From: Actinosynnema sp040640215
GTDB taxonomy: Bacteria > Actinomycetota > Actinomycetes > Mycobacteriales > Pseudonocardiaceae
Length of the DNA stretch: 64,000 bases
Direction of reading: 5' to 3'
Assembly: GCF_040640215.1 (NCBI RefSeq)
Contig: NZ_JBFABG010000018.1
Location: 1 to 64,000, forward strand
Shown here: positions 62,548 through 64,000 of the stretch, in pieces
How positions within the stretch are numbered: position 1 is the stretch's first letter
Layout of the letters: every line of letters begins with the position of its first letter
Made by a program: the position numbers and the translations under genes
The notes under the pieces: model-generated
Seen by the model: only the letters and a program-made list of their open reading frames with translations
Told to the model about the DNA's origin: nothing
Database searches by the model: none

Positions 62548-64000
62548 ATGCGGTTATGGGTGGTGGTGTGCGTGGGGGCGGTGCTGGCGGGGGCGATCAC
62601 GCCGGCGGCGGGCGGGACGTCCGCCGCTCCGGCGTCCTACCTGAACGTCGTCGCCCACCAGGACGACGACGTGCTGTTCCTGAACCCCGACCTGCGGAAC
62701 TCGATCGCCGCCCGGCGACCCAACACGACGGTGTTCCTCACCGCCGGCGAAGCCTTCCAGCGTGACGGCGCGGGCCGACCGGATGATCCGCCGCTCGCGT
62801 CCTGCCGCGACGACCAGGACGTGGACCGCGAGGACTACGCCCGGTGCCGCCAGCTCGGGGCGCGGGCCGCGAACGCGCGGATGGCGGGCGTCGCCGACTC
62901 GTGGACGCAGGTCAAGATCCGACTGGACACCCCCGAGGGGCCGTACTGGGCGGAAGAGCACGCGCTGACCGCGCGGCCGGACATCCGGTTGGTGTTCCTG
63001 AACCTCCCGGAGTGGGCGGACACCACCGACGACGCCTCCCGGCCGTGCGCGGGGACGCCGGAGCTGCGCGGCGCGAGCCTGAACCGGCTGTGGGACGGCG
63101 AGCGCGGCACCTGCTCCATGGTGCCCAGCGGCACCGTGCTGTGGGCCGACGACGTGCGCAACCCGGTGCGCGACAAGGACCACCTCGTGCACCTGTTGCA
63201 GGCGCTCTACCAGCGCTACCGGCCCACGGTCGTGCGCACCCAGGACCCCGACCCCGATCCGCGCCACCAGAACCCGGACTGGCTGCACGACCACAACGAC
63301 CACGTGATCGGCGCGCGGTTCGCCGCCGAGGCGGCCCGGGGCCACGGCCGGGTGCTGCGCGTCGTCCCCTACCGCAACTACAACATCCAGGAGTCCCCGG
63401 TGAACCTCGACGCGCGCACGCGCGCCGAGAAGGCCGGCGACTTCGCCGCCTACGACCTGTGGGACGCGTGGTCCGACCCGGTCGACCACTACACGAACTG
63501 GCCGCAGCGGATGATCCACCGCGACACGACCGGCACCCACTGGGTCGGCCGCAACCAGGACGGCCGCCTCCAGGCGTTCTCGGTGCAGGGCGAGCGGCTC
63601 GCCACCTGGTGGCAGACCCCGTCCGGCTGGTCGTCCACCACCGTGGCCACCCCCGGCCCCCTGGCGGCGGGACTGGCGGTCACCGAGACCGGCGACGGCC
63701 GGATCCAGGTGGTCGGCCGGCGGGTGGACACGCACGAGATCGTCACCACGGCCCAGCGCGCGCCCAACGCCGCGTTCGGCGCGTGGGTCTCGCTGGGCAG
63801 CCCGAATCCCGGCTCCGCCCAGGTCGGCACGCCGGTCGCGGCGCGGGGGGCGGACGGGCTGGTCCGGGTGTTCGTGAAGAACGCCGGCGGCGGGCTGAGC
63901 CACCAGACCCAGCGGCCCGGCGGGAGGTTCCCGGCGGTGTGGCAGGACGCGTTCGGCACGGGCCTGCAAGACGGGCTCGCGGTCGGCGTGGGCCCGTCCG
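62548..64000 (+). CDS. PIG-L family deacetylase, secreted, 3'-truncated by window
   Basis: At least 484 residues, running off the right edge. A signal peptide (about 1-27) precedes a PIG-L N-acetylglucosaminyl-deacetylase domain with the metal motif 'VVAHQDDDVLFLNPDL' (a variant of AHPDDE) and the second metal site 'HDHNDHVIGARFAAEAARGH'. From about residue 330 the sequence changes to repeated units such as 'RLQAFSVQGERLATWWQTPS', 'RIQVVGRRVDTHEIVTTAQR' and 'LVRVFVKNAGGGLSHQTQ', which looks like a beta-propeller of the lectin/PLL kind. PIG-L enzymes remove acetyl groups from sugars (mycothiol precursor, teicoplanin, GPI). ATG 62548 has GGGGGAG 4-6 bases upstream. Confidence 0.9.
   Translation, partial: MRLWVVVCVGAVLAGAITPAAGGTSAAPASYLNVVAHQDDDVLFLNPDLRNSIAARRPNTTVFLTAGEAFQRDGAGRPDDPPLASCRDDQDVDREDYARCRQLGARAANARMAGVADSWTQVKIRLDTPEGPYWAEEHALTARPDIRLVFLNLPEWADTTDDASRPCAGTPELRGASLNRLWDGERGTCSMVPSGTVLWADDVRNPVRDKDHLVHLLQALYQRYRPTVVRTQDPDPDPRHQNPDWLHDHNDHVIGARFAAEAARGHGRVLRVVPYRNYNIQESPVNLDARTRAEKAGDFAAYDLWDAWSDPVDHYTNWPQRMIHRDTTGTHWVGRNQDGRLQAFSVQGERLATWWQTPSGWSSTTVATPGPLAAGLAVTETGDGRIQVVGRRVDTHEIVTTAQRAPNAAFGAWVSLGSPNPGSAQVGTPVAARGADGLVRVFVKNAGGGLSHQTQRPGGRFPAVWQDAFGTGLQDGLAVGVGPS

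Overview
The window is high-GC actinobacterial chromosome with dense genes, many GTG/TTG starts and 1-4 nt start/stop overlaps. It carries ergothioneine genes (egtABCD), a mycothiol gene (mshC), InhA-type enoyl-ACP reductase beside FabG, and an [Fe-S]-type ferrochelatase. Together with the style of the proteins this points to the Pseudonocardiaceae (Saccharothrix/Actinosynnema/Lentzea-like); the genus is an inference. I see no rRNA, tRNA, CRISPR array, prophage or intact insertion sequence.

Layout. 1-9.9 kb is accessory: a DUF4262 protein, a TIGR03086 protein, a POT peptide transporter, two cytochromes P450 divergent from an oversized TetR regulator, a hotdog thioesterase, an AcnR-type TetR repressor and an orphan DUF5753 protein. 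10-14.4 kb is the tight egtA-egtB-egtC-egtD ergothioneine operon (egtE absent). 14.5-28 kb holds a secreted S33 peptidase, a repeat-built membrane protein that looks frameshifted, aconitase, a small ABC transporter, two coupled membrane proteins, a sirtuin, an acyl-CoA ligase and a RipA-like NlpC/P60 hydrolase. 28.4-32.1 kb has mobA and a moxR-DUF58-VWA operon. 32.2-35.1 kb is a two-component system fused by overlaps to a TAXI-type binding lipoprotein. 35-44 kb has GAF-ANTAR, YchJ, CutA, a D-lactate-dehydrogenase-like flavo-iron-sulfur protein, then fabG-inhA-hemH and two small conserved genes. 43.5-44.6 kb is a decayed stretch with tandem repeats and a kinase-like pseudogene. 44.6-54.7 kb is mixed accessory DNA, including a second AAA+/VWA pair and a GntR/TetR double-HTH regulator divergent from a TetX-like monooxygenase. 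54.8-64 kb has ctaD, mshC, a subtilisin-like protease, two regulators, an MFS exporter and a PIG-L deacetylase that runs off the window.

The backbone acnR, acn, NlpC/P60 (ripA), moxR, DUF58, VWA, fabG1, inhA, hemH follows the order of Mycobacterium tuberculosis Rv1474c-Rv1485, but spread over about 34 kb with foreign blocks inserted. The acnR-like gene and acn are now about 8.6 kb apart, yet both carry a similar palindromic CAGTAC box upstream, so the regulatory link may have been kept.

The most useful leads are the AcnR-box pair, a P450 lacking the acid-alcohol pair, a TetR regulator with an extra C-terminal domain, the TAXI/two-component operon, the AAA+/VWA pair with an altered Walker B, three strong candidate operators, and the frameshifted membrane gene. 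I do not see a convincing wholly new multi-gene system.
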